A DNA stretch of 5,088 nt from JAMCXS01 sp964459065 (GTDB taxonomy: Bacteria; Acidobacteriota; Terriglobia; UBA7540). This document shows, piece after piece, positions 5,088-5,088 of this stretch (position 1 is the stretch's first letter; each line of letters opens with the position of its first letter). The stretch lies in assembly GCA_964459065.1 (NCBI GenBank), contig CAYWMN010000262.1, positions 1-5,088 of the forward strand, given 5' to 3'. The position numbers were made by a program, and so were the translations under genes. The notes under the pieces are model-generated. The model worked only from the letters and a program-made list of their open reading frames with translations. It did no database searches and was not told where the DNA came from.

Positions 5088-5088
5088 G

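Noticed and set aside
1..5088. CRISPR array, tRNA or rRNA
   Set aside because: No regularly spaced direct repeats, and no tRNA- or rRNA-like conserved stretches were seen on either strand.

Overview
The window holds six complete protein-coding genes, all on the minus strand, so transcription runs from the right edge (5088) to the left edge (1). The DNA is moderately GC-rich, and Shine-Dalgarno motifs precede most starts. The gene set is a bacterial accessory-metabolism cluster: siroheme/precorrin synthesis, an OsmC-like thiol protein, a TSUP (TauE/SafE-type) anion transporter and two copies of an atypical cytidylate-kinase-like protein. From memory, such kinase-like proteins next to siroheme and sulfur genes are common in Acidobacteriota. 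I favour that phylum, but no rRNA or other marker is present and the assignment is tentative.

In transcription order the layout is as follows. (1) 5028-4186 is a cytidylate-kinase-like protein with a BON-like C-terminus (copy 2), preceded by a strong AGGAGGT ribosome site and a 33-nt hairpin. (2) 4185-3957 is a 229-bp gap with two short GC-rich hairpins and a doubtful Cys-codon-bearing small ORF that overlaps the next start. (3) 3956-3126 is a TSUP-family permease. (4) 3057-2218 is kinase-like copy 1, about 60% identical to copy 2 by eye. (5) 2091-1636 is an OsmC-family protein, read here from a TTG start with a good ribosome site. (6) 1550-972 is a SirC/CysG-N type precorrin-2 dehydrogenase. 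(7) 975-184 is uroporphyrinogen-III C-methyltransferase, overlapping the previous gene by ATGA. The last 183 bases hold a possible 29-codon ORF abutting the methyltransferase stop and an imperfect palindrome at the window edge.

The methyltransferase makes precorrin-2 from uroporphyrinogen III and the dehydrogenase oxidises it to sirohydrochlorin. Iron insertion would then give siroheme, the cofactor of assimilatory sulfite and nitrite reductases. No separate chelatase or reductase lies in the window. The TSUP transporter fits import or export of a sulfur oxyanion or organosulfonate, and the OsmC protein fits thiol/peroxide chemistry. The role of the two kinase-like/BON proteins flanking the transporter is unknown. 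They lack a recognisable Walker-A lysine and are the least explained part of the window.
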